A stretch of 58,281 bases of DNA from Dehalococcoidia bacterium. GTDB taxonomy: Bacteria; Chloroflexota; Dehalococcoidia; Bin125. The position numbers were made by a program, and so were the translations under genes. Of this stretch, positions 24,538 through 32,340 are shown piece after piece. The notes under the pieces were generated by a model, which saw nothing but the letters and a program-made list of their open reading frames with translations, ran no database searches and was not told the origin of the DNA. How positions within the stretch are numbered: position 1 is the stretch's first letter; the number at the start of each line of letters is the position of its first letter. The DNA lies in contig JAJDYG010000018.1 in assembly GCA_022822855.1 (NCBI GenBank), positions 1-58,281 on the forward strand, given 5' to 3'.

Positions 24538-24657
24538 TTGGACAACGTTGGACAGGATTGGACACCGTTGGACAATTTTGGACATCATTGGACAGATTTG
24601 GACAAACCTGGACAGAGTTGGACAGAGTTAGACAACGTTGGACGAATTTGGACAGCG
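24538..24657 (+). repeat. Array of twelve contiguous 10-bp units TTGGACANNN
   Basis: Unit by unit the last three bases are ACG, GGA, CCG, ATT, TCA, GAT, AAC, GAG, GAG, ACG, AAT, GCG. The TTGGACA core is exact in nine units; unit 8 has CTGGACA, unit 10 TTAGACA and unit 11 TTGGACG. A decayed TTGACCC follows at 24658. Spacing is exactly 10 bp throughout, about one helical turn, so all cores face one side of the DNA. The core is kept while the triplet varies, which is unlike a simple slipped repeat and suggests protein binding. It sits between the HTH gene and the amidohydrolase. Confidence 0.97.
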
Positions 24658-24778
24658 TTGACCCGCCGTCCGCTCAACGACGCTCGATCTGGCATACTGC
24701 GCCCGTAACGACGCGCTGCCCGAGCGTGTCCCATAACCCTGTGCGCCTCAGCGCCGCAACCGAGTTGAAGGAAACCCC

Positions 24779-26488
24779 ATGCACGATCTTGTCATCCGCA
24801 ACGGACTTGTCGTCGACGGCACCGGCGCGCCTGCCCGCCAGGCCGACATCGCCATCGACGACGGCGTCGTCTCCGCCATTGGCGAAGTGAACGACCTCGG
24901 CCGCGAGGAAATCGACGCCGAAGGCAAACTCGTCACGCCCGGCTTCGTCGACATCCACACCCACTTCGACGGCCAGATCACCTGGGATCCGCTGCTCACC
25001 CCCTCCTTCTGGCACGGCGTCACCACGGTGGTGTTCGGCAACTGCGGGGTCGGCTTCGCCCCCGCCGCTCCCAACCGGCGCGACTGGCTGATCGGCCTGA
25101 TGGAGGGCGTCGAGGACATCCCCGGCTCCGCCCTCGCCGAGGGTATCCAGTGGAACTGGGAGTCCTTCCCCGAGTACCTCGACTTCCTCGACACGCTGCC
25201 CAAGGCGATCGACATCGGCACCCAGGTCCCGCACGGCGCGGTCCGCGCCTACGTGATGGGCGACCGGGGCGCGCGCAACGAAGACGCCAACCCCGAGGAC
25301 ATCCAGGAGATGGCCGCGATCGTCAAGGAAGGCCTCCAGGCAGGCGCGCTGGGCTTCAGCACCTCGCGCACCCTCGCCCACCGAGCGATCGACGGCGAGC
25401 CCGTCCCGGGCACCTTCGCCGCCGAGGACGAGCTGTTCGGCATCGGCCAGGCGCTCAAGGAACTCGGCACCGGCATCTACGAGGTCGCCCCGGCCGGCGT
25501 CACCGGCGACGACGCCAACGCCCCCGAGCTTGAGATCGCCTGGATGCGCAAGCTCTCGGCCGAGATCGAGCGCCCGGTCAGCTTCGCCATGGTCCAGTTC
25601 GACAACGATCCCGAAGCCTGGCGCGACGCCCTCGACCGCTCGCTGGAAGCGCTCGAGGACGGCGCCGAGCTCTACCCGCAGGTCGCCGCGCGCGGCATCT
25701 CGCTGCTGCTCACCCTGCGCGGACGACACCCGTTCATCCACTCGGCCAGCTATCGCGAGCTGGACGAGCTCGACTGGTCCGAGCGCGCCGAGGCGATGCG
25801 CGATCCGCAGCGCCGCGAGAAGATCCTGGCGGAGGTCGAAGCGCCCGACGCGGCGCTCGGCTTCATCATGTGGAACAAGCTCTACCCGATGACCGACCCG
25901 CCTAACTACGAGCCGACCGCTGATCAGTCGGTCGCCGCGCAGTCGGAGGCGGCCGGCCAGACGCCGCTGGAGTTCGCCTACGACTTCCTCAGCCAGGGCG
26001 ACGGGCAGAACGTCCTCTTCGCGCCGCTCTTCAACTACGCCCACAACAACCTCGACGCCACCCGCGAGATGATGATGCACCCGCGTGTCGCGATGGGCCT
26101 CTCCGACGGCGGCGCGCACTGCGGCGTGATCTGCGACGCCGGAATGCCGACCTTCATGCTCACCCACTGGGCCCGCGACCGCAGCCGAGGCGAGACGCTG
26201 CCGCTTGAGTGGGTCGTCAAGCGGATGACCAACGACACCGCCGAGCTCTACGGCCTCGGCGACCGGGGCACGCTCGAAGTCGGCAAGAAGGGCGACGTCA
26301 ACGTGATCGACTACGACGCCCTTCAGCTCGAACCCCCGCAAGCCGTCCACGACCTCCCGACCGAGGCCATGCGCCTGATCCAGAAGTCGAGAGGCTACGT
26401 CGCCACCATCGTCAGCGGAGAAGTCATCTCCCGCCACGGAGAGGAAACCGGAGCCCGCCCCGGCCAACTCATCCGCGGCGCGCGCTAA
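24779..26488 (+). CDS. D-aminoacylase-type amidohydrolase
   Basis: 569 residues. VTPGFVDIHTHFDGQ gives the HxH metal pair (His60, His62); VVFGNCGVGFAP and GLSDGGAHCG with the catalytic Asp are typical of the N-acyl-D-amino-acid deacylase/AtzA-related branch of the amidohydrolase superfamily. A C-terminal beta-sandwich (GTLEVGKKGDVNVID) closes the fold. Substrate unknown; D-amino-acid amides or related amides are the family guess. GAAGGA lies upstream of the ATG. The repeat array lies about 120 bp upstream and could influence its expression. Confidence 0.9.
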   Translation: MHDLVIRNGLVVDGTGAPARQADIAIDDGVVSAIGEVNDLGREEIDAEGKLVTPGFVDIHTHFDGQITWDPLLTPSFWHGVTTVVFGNCGVGFAPAAPNRRDWLIGLMEGVEDIPGSALAEGIQWNWESFPEYLDFLDTLPKAIDIGTQVPHGAVRAYVMGDRGARNEDANPEDIQEMAAIVKEGLQAGALGFSTSRTLAHRAIDGEPVPGTFAAEDELFGIGQALKELGTGIYEVAPAGVTGDDANAPELEIAWMRKLSAEIERPVSFAMVQFDNDPEAWRDALDRSLEALEDGAELYPQVAARGISLLLTLRGRHPFIHSASYRELDELDWSERAEAMRDPQRREKILAEVEAPDAALGFIMWNKLYPMTDPPNYEPTADQSVAAQSEAAGQTPLEFAYDFLSQGDGQNVLFAPLFNYAHNNLDATREMMMHPRVAMGLSDGGAHCGVICDAGMPTFMLTHWARDRSRGETLPLEWVVKRMTNDTAELYGLGDRGTLEVGKKGDVNVIDYDALQLEPPQAVHDLPTEAMRLIQKSRGYVATIVSGEVISRHGEETGARPGQLIRGAR

Positions 26489-26510
26489 GCGCAACCAGCG
26501 CCTCATCTCG

Positions 26511-26557
26511 CTTCCCCCCTCTGGGGGGAAGCTGTCGCGGAGCGACTGAAGGGGGCT
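26511..26557. repeat. Palindromic repeat element, family A copy 2
   Basis: CTTCCCCCCTCTGGGGGGAAG hairpin arms are followed by CTGTCGCGGAGCGACTGAAG and a G-run. Same architecture as 9111-9152 and 26611-26656. Confidence 0.75.
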
Positions 26558-26610
26558 GCCCCTGCGCGGCCGAGCAGGAGATTCCCGCGCGGGTCGCTCC
26601 AACACCTTTC

Positions 26611-26656
26611 TCCCCCCGCTCTGCGGGGGGAGGTGTCACGGAGTGACAGAGGGGGG
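26611..26656. repeat. Palindromic repeat element, family A copy 3
   Basis: TCCCCCCGCTCTGCGGGGGG is followed by AGGTGTCACGGAGTGACAGA and a G-run. The second hairpin is TGTCAC/GTGACA. It lies just before the promoter of the SPL-type gene. Confidence 0.78.
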
Positions 26657-26671
26657 ACTTTCGCGGGTCAC

Positions 26672-26700
26672 TTGACCCCCAGATAGAACATGCGTAGCAT
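26672..26700 (+). promoter_or_regulatory. Promoter TTGACC-17 bp-TAGCAT for a leaderless radical SAM transcript
   Basis: TTGACC (26672-26677) and TAGCAT (26695-26700) are 17 bp apart, and TAGCAT ends 6 nt before the ATG. This is the clearest of the leaderless promoter candidates because both boxes are recognisable. Confidence 0.6.
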
Positions 26701-26706
26701 GAACGC

Positions 26707-27546
26707 ATGTTGCAACTATCACTCTTCGACCCCAACCCCACACCCGCCCGCCCCGCCACCCAGGGCAACGCTGACGTCATCTACGCCGACGCCTCTGCGA
26801 TCCTCGCCCGACCGACCGGACGCCTCGCCGACCTCGATTTCGTCATCAACCCCTACCAGGGCTGCACCTTCGCCTGCACCTACTGCTACGCCGCCTTCTT
26901 CGTCCCCGAGGAGGAGCGGCGCGAGCGCTGGGGACAGTGGGTCCGCGTCAAGACCAACGCGATCGCCAGGCTGCGCAACTCCCGCCAGAACCTCCACGGC
27001 AAGACCGTGTTGATGAGCAGCGCCACCGATCCCTACCAGCCCATCGAAGCGAAACTCGAACTGACCCGTTCCCTGCTGCCCATCCTGGCCAAACGCGGGG
27101 CCAACCTGGCCGTGCTCTCCCGCAGCCCGCTCGTGACCCGCGACATCGACCTGTTCCAGACTTTCGACCGGATCAACATCACGATGAGCATCACCACCGA
27201 CTCGGACGAGGTGCGCAAGCGATTCGAGCCCCAGTGCGCCAGCATCGACCGGCGCTTCGAAGCGATCACACAGCTATCCCGCGAGGGATTCCGGACCCGG
27301 ATCAACGTCGCCCCGCTGCTCCCGCTCAACGACGCCCGATCCTTCGCCGACCGAATCCGCGACGCCGGAGTCTCGCGCGTCCACATCAACACCTTCCACG
27401 AGTCGTCCGGCCCCTTCGCCTCGGGCACCCGTCAGCCGGCGCTGGCCATCGCCAAGGAGATGGGCTGGACCGAGCACCGTCGAGAGCGCGTACTGCGCGA
27501 GCTGACCCACTACCTCAACCGGAACGGACGCCGCCTAGCCGCCTAG
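26707..27546 (+). CDS. SPL-family radical SAM protein
   Basis: 279 residues. The radical SAM motif is CTFACTYC (Cys53, Cys57, Cys60) after VINPYQG, a sequence typical of the spore-photoproduct-lyase-like group (Rv2578c-type) found in non-sporulating bacteria. MSSATDPYQPIE, SRSPLVTRDIDL and TRINVAPLLPL are further family blocks. Its reaction is unknown; a role in DNA lesion repair is guessed from the name only. The stop shares CTAG with the convergent retropepsin-like gene. Confidence 0.88.
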   Translation: MLQLSLFDPNPTPARPATQGNADVIYADASAILARPTGRLADLDFVINPYQGCTFACTYCYAAFFVPEEERRERWGQWVRVKTNAIARLRNSRQNLHGKTVLMSSATDPYQPIEAKLELTRSLLPILAKRGANLAVLSRSPLVTRDIDLFQTFDRINITMSITTDSDEVRKRFEPQCASIDRRFEAITQLSREGFRTRINVAPLLPLNDARSFADRIRDAGVSRVHINTFHESSGPFASGTRQPALAIAKEMGWTEHRRERVLRELTHYLNRNGRRLAA

Positions 27547-28007
27547 AGCGTCTCCAGCATGACCCGGGGAGCGTCCCCATGGGCCAACTCCATTCGAAAG
27601 TGCCGCAGCACGTCCCGCCCAAGCAAACTTGGACGCAATGCATCGTCCGCCGACACAGAGTCCGGTCTCTCGATCCCCAGCAGGAGATTCAGCCGGAGAG
27701 TCTCGCCGTCGATTGCGGTCAAGGCGAGCGTTGCCGGTCTCAACAGCAGCGTCGTACGTCCACTCAGACTCTCCACCGTCAATCTGCTGATGTGGTCGGC
27801 GTCCATGAGGTTCTGATACGTCGCACCGAGAATTCTCGACGCATCTCTCGGGCGAAGCACGGTGACCGCCGCCCCGGTGTCGAGCAGGAATCCAATTGGT
27901 CCTTCACGCCCTTCAACGCTAAGCCGGGCGCCGAGCCATGCAACCCCTCCGCTGACGATGCCGTTGCTATCTCGACGCGTGTGCTCTACCCGCCCGCGGA
28001 AGCGCAT
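27543..28007 (-). CDS. Retropepsin-like aspartyl protease
   Basis: 154 residues. FLLDTGAAVTVL holds the catalytic D-T-G-A (Asp43) and LLGRDVLRHF is the conserved downstream strand-helix of single-domain retropepsins, which act as dimers. No transmembrane segment is seen. It begins 3 bp after the stop of the 92-residue gene at 28011, so the two are almost certainly an operon. Confidence 0.8.
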   Translation of the reverse strand: MRFRGRVEHTRRDSNGIVSGGVAWLGARLSVEGREGPIGFLLDTGAAVTVLRPRDASRILGATYQNLMDADHISRLTVESLSGRTTLLLRPATLALTAIDGETLRLNLLLGIERPDSVSADDALRPSLLGRDVLRHFRMELAHGDAPRVMLETL

Positions 28008-28010
28008 CCC

Positions 28011-28289
28011 TCAGACGAACTCCGGGAGCGGCGCGATAAATCGGGCCAAGCACTCGGCGCGCACAGACTCGGGCACGGAGGCGAGCATGTCATGAATGTC
28101 ATCGCCGATCAGAACCTGACGCTCTCCCCAGACCATGATCCACTGGCCCCTGTGCTTCCCCAGGAGTTCCTCCCACACCTCAAGGGTGTAACCCAGATTG
28201 TCGTCAAGCTGTCGACCCAATCGACGCGAACTCTCTGTTGCGGGTCGTCGGGTGAACTGCTCCGTGGTCGCTTCAGACCGGGTCGCCAT
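28011..28289 (-). CDS. Small hypothetical protein paired with the retropepsin (DUF5678-like)
   Basis: 92 residues. The C-terminal half (HRGQWIMVWGERQVLIGD) resembles the GxWVAxxxGxVVAxG pattern of DUF5678-type proteins; this is by eye. The N-terminus is basic and polar. Immediately followed by the aspartyl protease gene. It may be the substrate, regulator or partner of that protease. AAGGCAGG precedes the ATG. Confidence 0.6.
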   Translation of the reverse strand: MATRSEATTEQFTRRPATESSRRLGRQLDDNLGYTLEVWEELLGKHRGQWIMVWGERQVLIGDDIHDMLASVPESVRAECLARFIAPLPEFV

Positions 28290-28337
28290 GGCTTCCTGCC
28301 TTCAATACCACCATACCCAAACCGCTCAAACCCGAAC

Positions 28338-29474
28338 TCACAGGCTCCCGTAGACCGCGTCGATCATGGGCTTCCAGCGCGGATCGGCGCCCAGGCCGGC
28401 CGACATCTGGTTCATCACGTAGCCGAATCCGATCTCGGCGTCCGGATCGGCGAAGCCGATCGATCCGCCCGCGCCCGAGTGCCCGAACGTCCGCGGGTTC
28501 GGTCCCCATTCATACCGGTCGCCGGGAGTGCTGAGAATGAATCCGAGCGAGCGTCGCACCAGGAAGCCCAACACCATGTCCTCGCGGGCCGCGTGCTCCG
28601 TCGACCCGCAAGCCTCGATCGCGCCGCTCGAGAGCAGGTCGCTCCCGCCCTGCGCGAGCGCCGAGTAGATCGTTGCCAGCGATCGTCCGTTGCCGTGGCC
28701 ATTCGCCGCCGGCAGCTCGGCCGCGCGCCACTCGCGCGAGTTGACCGTCCCCGCCAGTCGCGGCGCGGCCAGACCCAGCGCCCGTCCGGCCAGGTTGTCC
28801 TGCGGGCCGACGCCGATCGGACCCGCGCCCGGAGCGGCAATCAGATCCGCTGTGCGTCCATCCTCGGACTCCGGCAGACCGATGAAGAAGTCGACACCCA
28901 GCGCACCGGCAATCTCGTCGCGGACGAACTCTCCGCAGGTCCGGCCATCGATCCGGCGGATCACCTCTCCGACCAGCCAGCCGTACGTGATCGCGTGGTA
29001 GCCCATGCCCTCGCCGGGCGTCCACATGGGCGCCTGATGCTCCAGCGCCGCAATCATCCGATCCCACTCGAGCACCGCGCCGTCGGGCAACTCTTCATCG
29101 ACGCCGGCCAGCCCGGCCTCGTGCGTGAGCAGATGCCGCACCTTGATCTCGGACTTGCCCGCCTGCCCAAACTCGGGCCAGTAATCGACGACCGGACGCT
29201 CAACGTCAAGCTGGCCGCGATCAACAAGCATCGCGGCAGCAGCCGCGGCAATCCCCTTGGTAGAGGAATAGACGTTGGCGATCGTGTCGCGTTCCCACGA
29301 GCGGTCGCCGTCCGCATCGGCGTGGCCGCCCCACAGATCAACGACCGTTTCGCCGCCGACGATCACGCACAGCGACGCGCCAACCTCTCCGTGATCGGTC
29401 CAGTTCGCCTCGAACGCCTCGCGAACCGCGCCGAAGCGCGGTTCGCAGGTGCCTTGCAACTCGATGTCTGGCAT
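28338..29474 (-). CDS. Beta-lactamase-fold serine hydrolase (class C/EstB type)
   Basis: 378 residues. Nucleophile motif SSTK (Ser70-x-x-Lys73), YHAITYG in the position of the Tyr-x-Asn block, and FGHSGAGGSIGFAD as the third motif. Without a signal peptide it is more likely a cytoplasmic esterase than an antibiotic-resistance enzyme. It lies 12 bp after the LLM gene and is probably co-transcribed with it. Confidence 0.88.
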   Translation of the reverse strand: MPDIELQGTCEPRFGAVREAFEANWTDHGEVGASLCVIVGGETVVDLWGGHADADGDRSWERDTIANVYSSTKGIAAAAAAMLVDRGQLDVERPVVDYWPEFGQAGKSEIKVRHLLTHEAGLAGVDEELPDGAVLEWDRMIAALEHQAPMWTPGEGMGYHAITYGWLVGEVIRRIDGRTCGEFVRDEIAGALGVDFFIGLPESEDGRTADLIAAPGAGPIGVGPQDNLAGRALGLAAPRLAGTVNSREWRAAELPAANGHGNGRSLATIYSALAQGGSDLLSSGAIEACGSTEHAAREDMVLGFLVRRSLGFILSTPGDRYEWGPNPRTFGHSGAGGSIGFADPDAEIGFGYVMNQMSAGLGADPRWKPMIDAVYGSL

Positions 29475-29486
29475 GGAGCGCGGGCG

Positions 29487-30659
29487 CTAGTCGGCCGAGA
29501 CCGGCTCTGCGACGGCGCGTCCCGAGAGCTCTTCCGGCAACGTGGCTTCGAGCTCGTGCAGCGCCGGCAGGACATCCGAGGCGAACAGCCGCATGCTGCG
29601 CTCGGCCGTCTCGGCCGGCATGCCGCCGGAGATACGGAAGTTCATGATCATCTCTTCCGCGGCGGTCACCTGCTGAATGTGCTTGAGCTTCTCGATCACC
29701 TGGTCCGGCGTGCCCCAGGCCTGCGGTGTCGCCGCGAAGCGGGCGCGCTGCTCGGGCGTCGTCTTCTCGTTGGTCTTGCCGAACTCGGCGTAGTACTTGT
29801 AGCCCTTGGTCGCTGCGAATCGCGCCGACTCCGAGAAGTGGTAGTGGCGCTCAACGCTCTCCTGGAACTTGCCGGTGTTGTCCAGCATCACGTCCCAGGC
29901 CTCTTCCTCGGTATCGAAGCAGGCGACGTTGGCGACCACGGTCGGCTGCTTCGGCGCCCAGCCCTTCTCGGCCCGGATCCGGTTGAAGTGCAGCACGTCC
30001 GCCTGGTACTCGTCCCACTTCTTCGAGTTGGTGAACAGCATGCCCAGACCGGCGTTCGCTGCGATCTCCAGCGTCTCCGGAGAGATCCAGGCCACGCGCA
30101 TCGAATCGAGCAACTGCTGCGGATTCCGCGGCCGCGGGCGAATCGTCGTCTCGGGAATCGTGTAGAAGTCGCCCTCGTGCGAGAAGAACTCCTGAGTCAG
30201 ACCCTTGCGCACCACCTCGAGCGACTCCATGAAGCGGTCCCGCGACTCACCCATCGGCGAGCGGAATGCTTCGAACTCTCGCTTCGCGGCGCCGCGGCCC
30301 AGGCCGAGCGTCAGCTTGCGACCCTGGAGCATGTTGTCGAGCACGGTGATCTGCTCCGTGATCGCCACCGGGTCGTACCAGGGCAGCACGATCACCATCG
30401 TGCCGAAGTCGATCCGCTCGGTCTTGCCGGCGAAGTAGGTCAGGTTCTGCAACGCGCCCGAGGTCATGATGTAGGGCGAGAAGTGGTGGTCGATGCACCA
30501 GTAGGAGTCGTAGCCCAGCGGCTCGACGAGCCCGCCCAGGTGCAGCTCCTCCTCGTAGACCTGCTGGTCGCTGACCTGCGGTCGTTCCGAGACCGCCTGC
30601 GCCTCGAATCGGTCCCAGTCGCTGTAGTTCTGATAGTTGAAGTGAACGCCGACCTTCAT
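29487..30659 (-). CDS. LLM-class flavin-dependent oxidoreductase
   Basis: 390 residues. Luciferase-like TIM barrel: GYDSYWCIDHHF, TMVIVLPWYDPVAITEQI, LTLGLGRGAAKREFEAF and a C-terminal GTPDQVIEKL are family landmarks. Probably FMN- or F420-dependent monooxygenase/reductase; the substrate is unknown. GAGGAA lies before the ATG. Expanded LLM families are typical of SAR202-like Chloroflexota, which fits the suggested lineage. Confidence 0.88.
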   Translation of the reverse strand: MKVGVHFNYQNYSDWDRFEAQAVSERPQVSDQQVYEEELHLGGLVEPLGYDSYWCIDHHFSPYIMTSGALQNLTYFAGKTERIDFGTMVIVLPWYDPVAITEQITVLDNMLQGRKLTLGLGRGAAKREFEAFRSPMGESRDRFMESLEVVRKGLTQEFFSHEGDFYTIPETTIRPRPRNPQQLLDSMRVAWISPETLEIAANAGLGMLFTNSKKWDEYQADVLHFNRIRAEKGWAPKQPTVVANVACFDTEEEAWDVMLDNTGKFQESVERHYHFSESARFAATKGYKYYAEFGKTNEKTTPEQRARFAATPQAWGTPDQVIEKLKHIQQVTAAEEMIMNFRISGGMPAETAERSMRLFASDVLPALHELEATLPEELSGRAVAEPVSAD

Positions 30660-30720
30660 GGAAGATTCCTCGTTTCAGAGAGTCGCGGTACGGGTGTAAC
30701 CAGCGCAGGATACGCGAAGC

Positions 30721-30754
30721 GGGCCGACGGCGTCATTGGTCGCGCGGTCGGCCC
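30721..30754 (-). terminator. Possible hairpin downstream of trxA
   Basis: GGGCCGAC (30721-30728) pairs with GTCGGCCC (30747-30754) around an 18-nt loop, 40 bp beyond the thioredoxin stop. No T-tract follows, so terminator function is weakly supported. Confidence 0.3.
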
Positions 30755-30794
30755 GGTTCGGGCTGGCATCGACTGGAACGGGTGGTGCGAGGAC

Positions 30795-31121
30795 TTATGC
30801 CAGGACTTCGTCGAGTCGCTTGGCCAGGTCGCTCTTGGGCCGGAAGCCCACGATCTGACCGGCCACTTCGCCGCCCTTGAAGACGAGCAGCGTGGGGATG
30901 CTGCGGATGCCGTACTCGGTGGCGACGCCCGGGTTCTCGTCGGTGTTCAGCTTGTAGAAGGCGACGCGGCCGTCGTACTCCTCCGACAGCTCGTCGACGA
31001 TCGGCGCGACCATGCGGCAGGGACCGCACCACGGCGCCCAGAAGTCGACCAGGACCGGCAGCTCGTTGTCCTTCACGTCTGCCTGGAAGCTTCCATCCGT
31101 CACTTCCTGCGGCTTTGCCAT
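30795..31121 (-). CDS. trxA: Thioredoxin
   Basis: 108 residues with the canonical WCGPC at 31-35, LVDFWAPW before it and the cis-proline block RSIPTLLVF. A cytoplasmic disulfide reductant that would serve the Bcp-type peroxiredoxin at 2398. GGAGG precedes the ATG. Confidence 0.96.
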   Translation of the reverse strand: MAKPQEVTDGSFQADVKDNELPVLVDFWAPWCGPCRMVAPIVDELSEEYDGRVAFYKLNTDENPGVATEYGIRSIPTLLVFKGGEVAGQIVGFRPKSDLAKRLDEVLA

Positions 31122-31202
31122 CTCATTCCTCCAAGCGATTCACGAAATCATGGTGCGCTGACGGCTCAAATGTATCGCATTGCCCGTCGTGCGCGCCAAG
31201 AT

Positions 31203-32309
31203 TCAGCGCCGCTCGTAGCGCCAAGTGTCGCTCACCTGACCCTCGCGCTCAGGGCGGCGCGGCGCGTCCGGCGCATCGTCGTCAACCGGCGCGGTTCCCG
31301 CCACGGCGTCCCGAATGGCATCGACGACGCCCGCTTCCACGACGCTGCCCGCGGATCGGATCCCGCTACTCACCGCCTCCGCATTCGCGCGGCCGTGTCC
31401 GACCAGCACAGCGCCGTCGATCCCGAACAACGGCGCCGAGCCGACCTTCGCATAGTCCCAATGGGCGCGAAGCCCCTGGAACGCGCCGCGCATCAGCCAG
31501 GCTCCGGCCACATGGATCACGCTGGCCTGGATGCTGCGCCTCAGCTCGCCAAACAACTGCTCGGCCAGCCCCTCGGTCAGCTTGACCGCAACGTTGCCGG
31601 TGAATCCGTCCGTGACGATCACATCAGCCGCGCCGGCGATCAACCGGTTGCCCTCGATGTTGCCGACGAAGTTCGGCTCCTGCCGGTCGAGCAGGCGGTA
31701 AGACTCCTGGTGCAGATTCGTGCCCTTGACCTCTTCCTCGCCAACGTTGAGCAGGCCCACGCTGGGGTTTCGATGACGCAAGACGCGTTCCACGTACGCC
31801 CGTCCCATCGTTGCGAACTGGGCCAGGTGTTGCGGGCGCGCCTCGACGTTGGCCCCAACGTCCAGCAGCAACGATGTCGTGCCCCGGCCGTTGCGGAACA
31901 GGGCTCCCAGCGCCGGTCTCGCGACGCCCGGAATCCTGCCCAGCGTGAACAGCGATCCGGCCATCACCGCGCCGGTGTTGCCGAACGAGAGAAAGGCGTC
32001 CGCTTCGCCGTCGGCGAGCAGGCCCAGGCCAACCATGATCGAGGAATCGCGCATCCGCCGCACCGCAGTCGGCGGCGCGTCCATCGTGATCGCCTCCGAC
32101 GCCTCCTGGATTCTCAGATTGCGCTGGGCCGCCGGCAGGTGGCTGCGAATCTCGCGTCCACGCCCGACCAGGATGATGTCGACATCCATCTCGCGGGCCG
32201 CGCTGAGCGCGCCCCTCACCGTCGTTGCCGGCGCATTGTCGCCGCCCATGGCATCGAGCGCGACCGTAATCGGTCGCGGCCGGGAACCTCGGTCTGCGGA
32301 CCGTTGCAT
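31203..32309 (-). CDS. plsX: PlsX, acyl-ACP:phosphate acyltransferase
   Basis: 368 residues. Diagnostic VALDAMGGDNAP at the start, AFLSFGNTGAVMAGSLF, LLLDVGANVE, VGLLNVGEEEVKG and VIVTDGFTGNVAVK. Makes acyl phosphate for phospholipid synthesis. It has a C-terminal acidic/arginine tail of about 30 residues beyond the usual end. No fabD, fabH or acpP lies next to it here. Confidence 0.95.
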   Translation of the reverse strand: MQRSADRGSRPRPITVALDAMGGDNAPATTVRGALSAAREMDVDIILVGRGREIRSHLPAAQRNLRIQEASEAITMDAPPTAVRRMRDSSIMVGLGLLADGEADAFLSFGNTGAVMAGSLFTLGRIPGVARPALGALFRNGRGTTSLLLDVGANVEARPQHLAQFATMGRAYVERVLRHRNPSVGLLNVGEEEVKGTNLHQESYRLLDRQEPNFVGNIEGNRLIAGAADVIVTDGFTGNVAVKLTEGLAEQLFGELRRSIQASVIHVAGAWLMRGAFQGLRAHWDYAKVGSAPLFGIDGAVLVGHGRANAEAVSSGIRSAGSVVEAGVVDAIRDAVAGTAPVDDDAPDAPRRPEREGQVSDTWRYERR

Positions 32310-32340
32310 GCCCTCTCGCTCCGCTGCTACGCCTACTGGT

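Noticed and set aside
24538..24657. CRISPR array
   Set aside because: The repeat is 7 bases with 3-base spacers, far below CRISPR sizes, and no cas gene is in the window.
24528..24890. A frame through the array giving 10-residue repeats (VGQRWTGLDT, VGQFWTSLDR, FGQTWTELDR, VRQRWTNLDS)
   Set aside because: Three 10-bp units equal ten codons, so any frame gives a quasi-repeat. It has no ribosome site, loses the pattern after the array and runs into the amidohydrolase in another frame.
24674..26605. Long minus-strand frame opposite the amidohydrolase
   Set aside because: No family features; the plus strand encodes the HxH and GLSDGGAH motifs.
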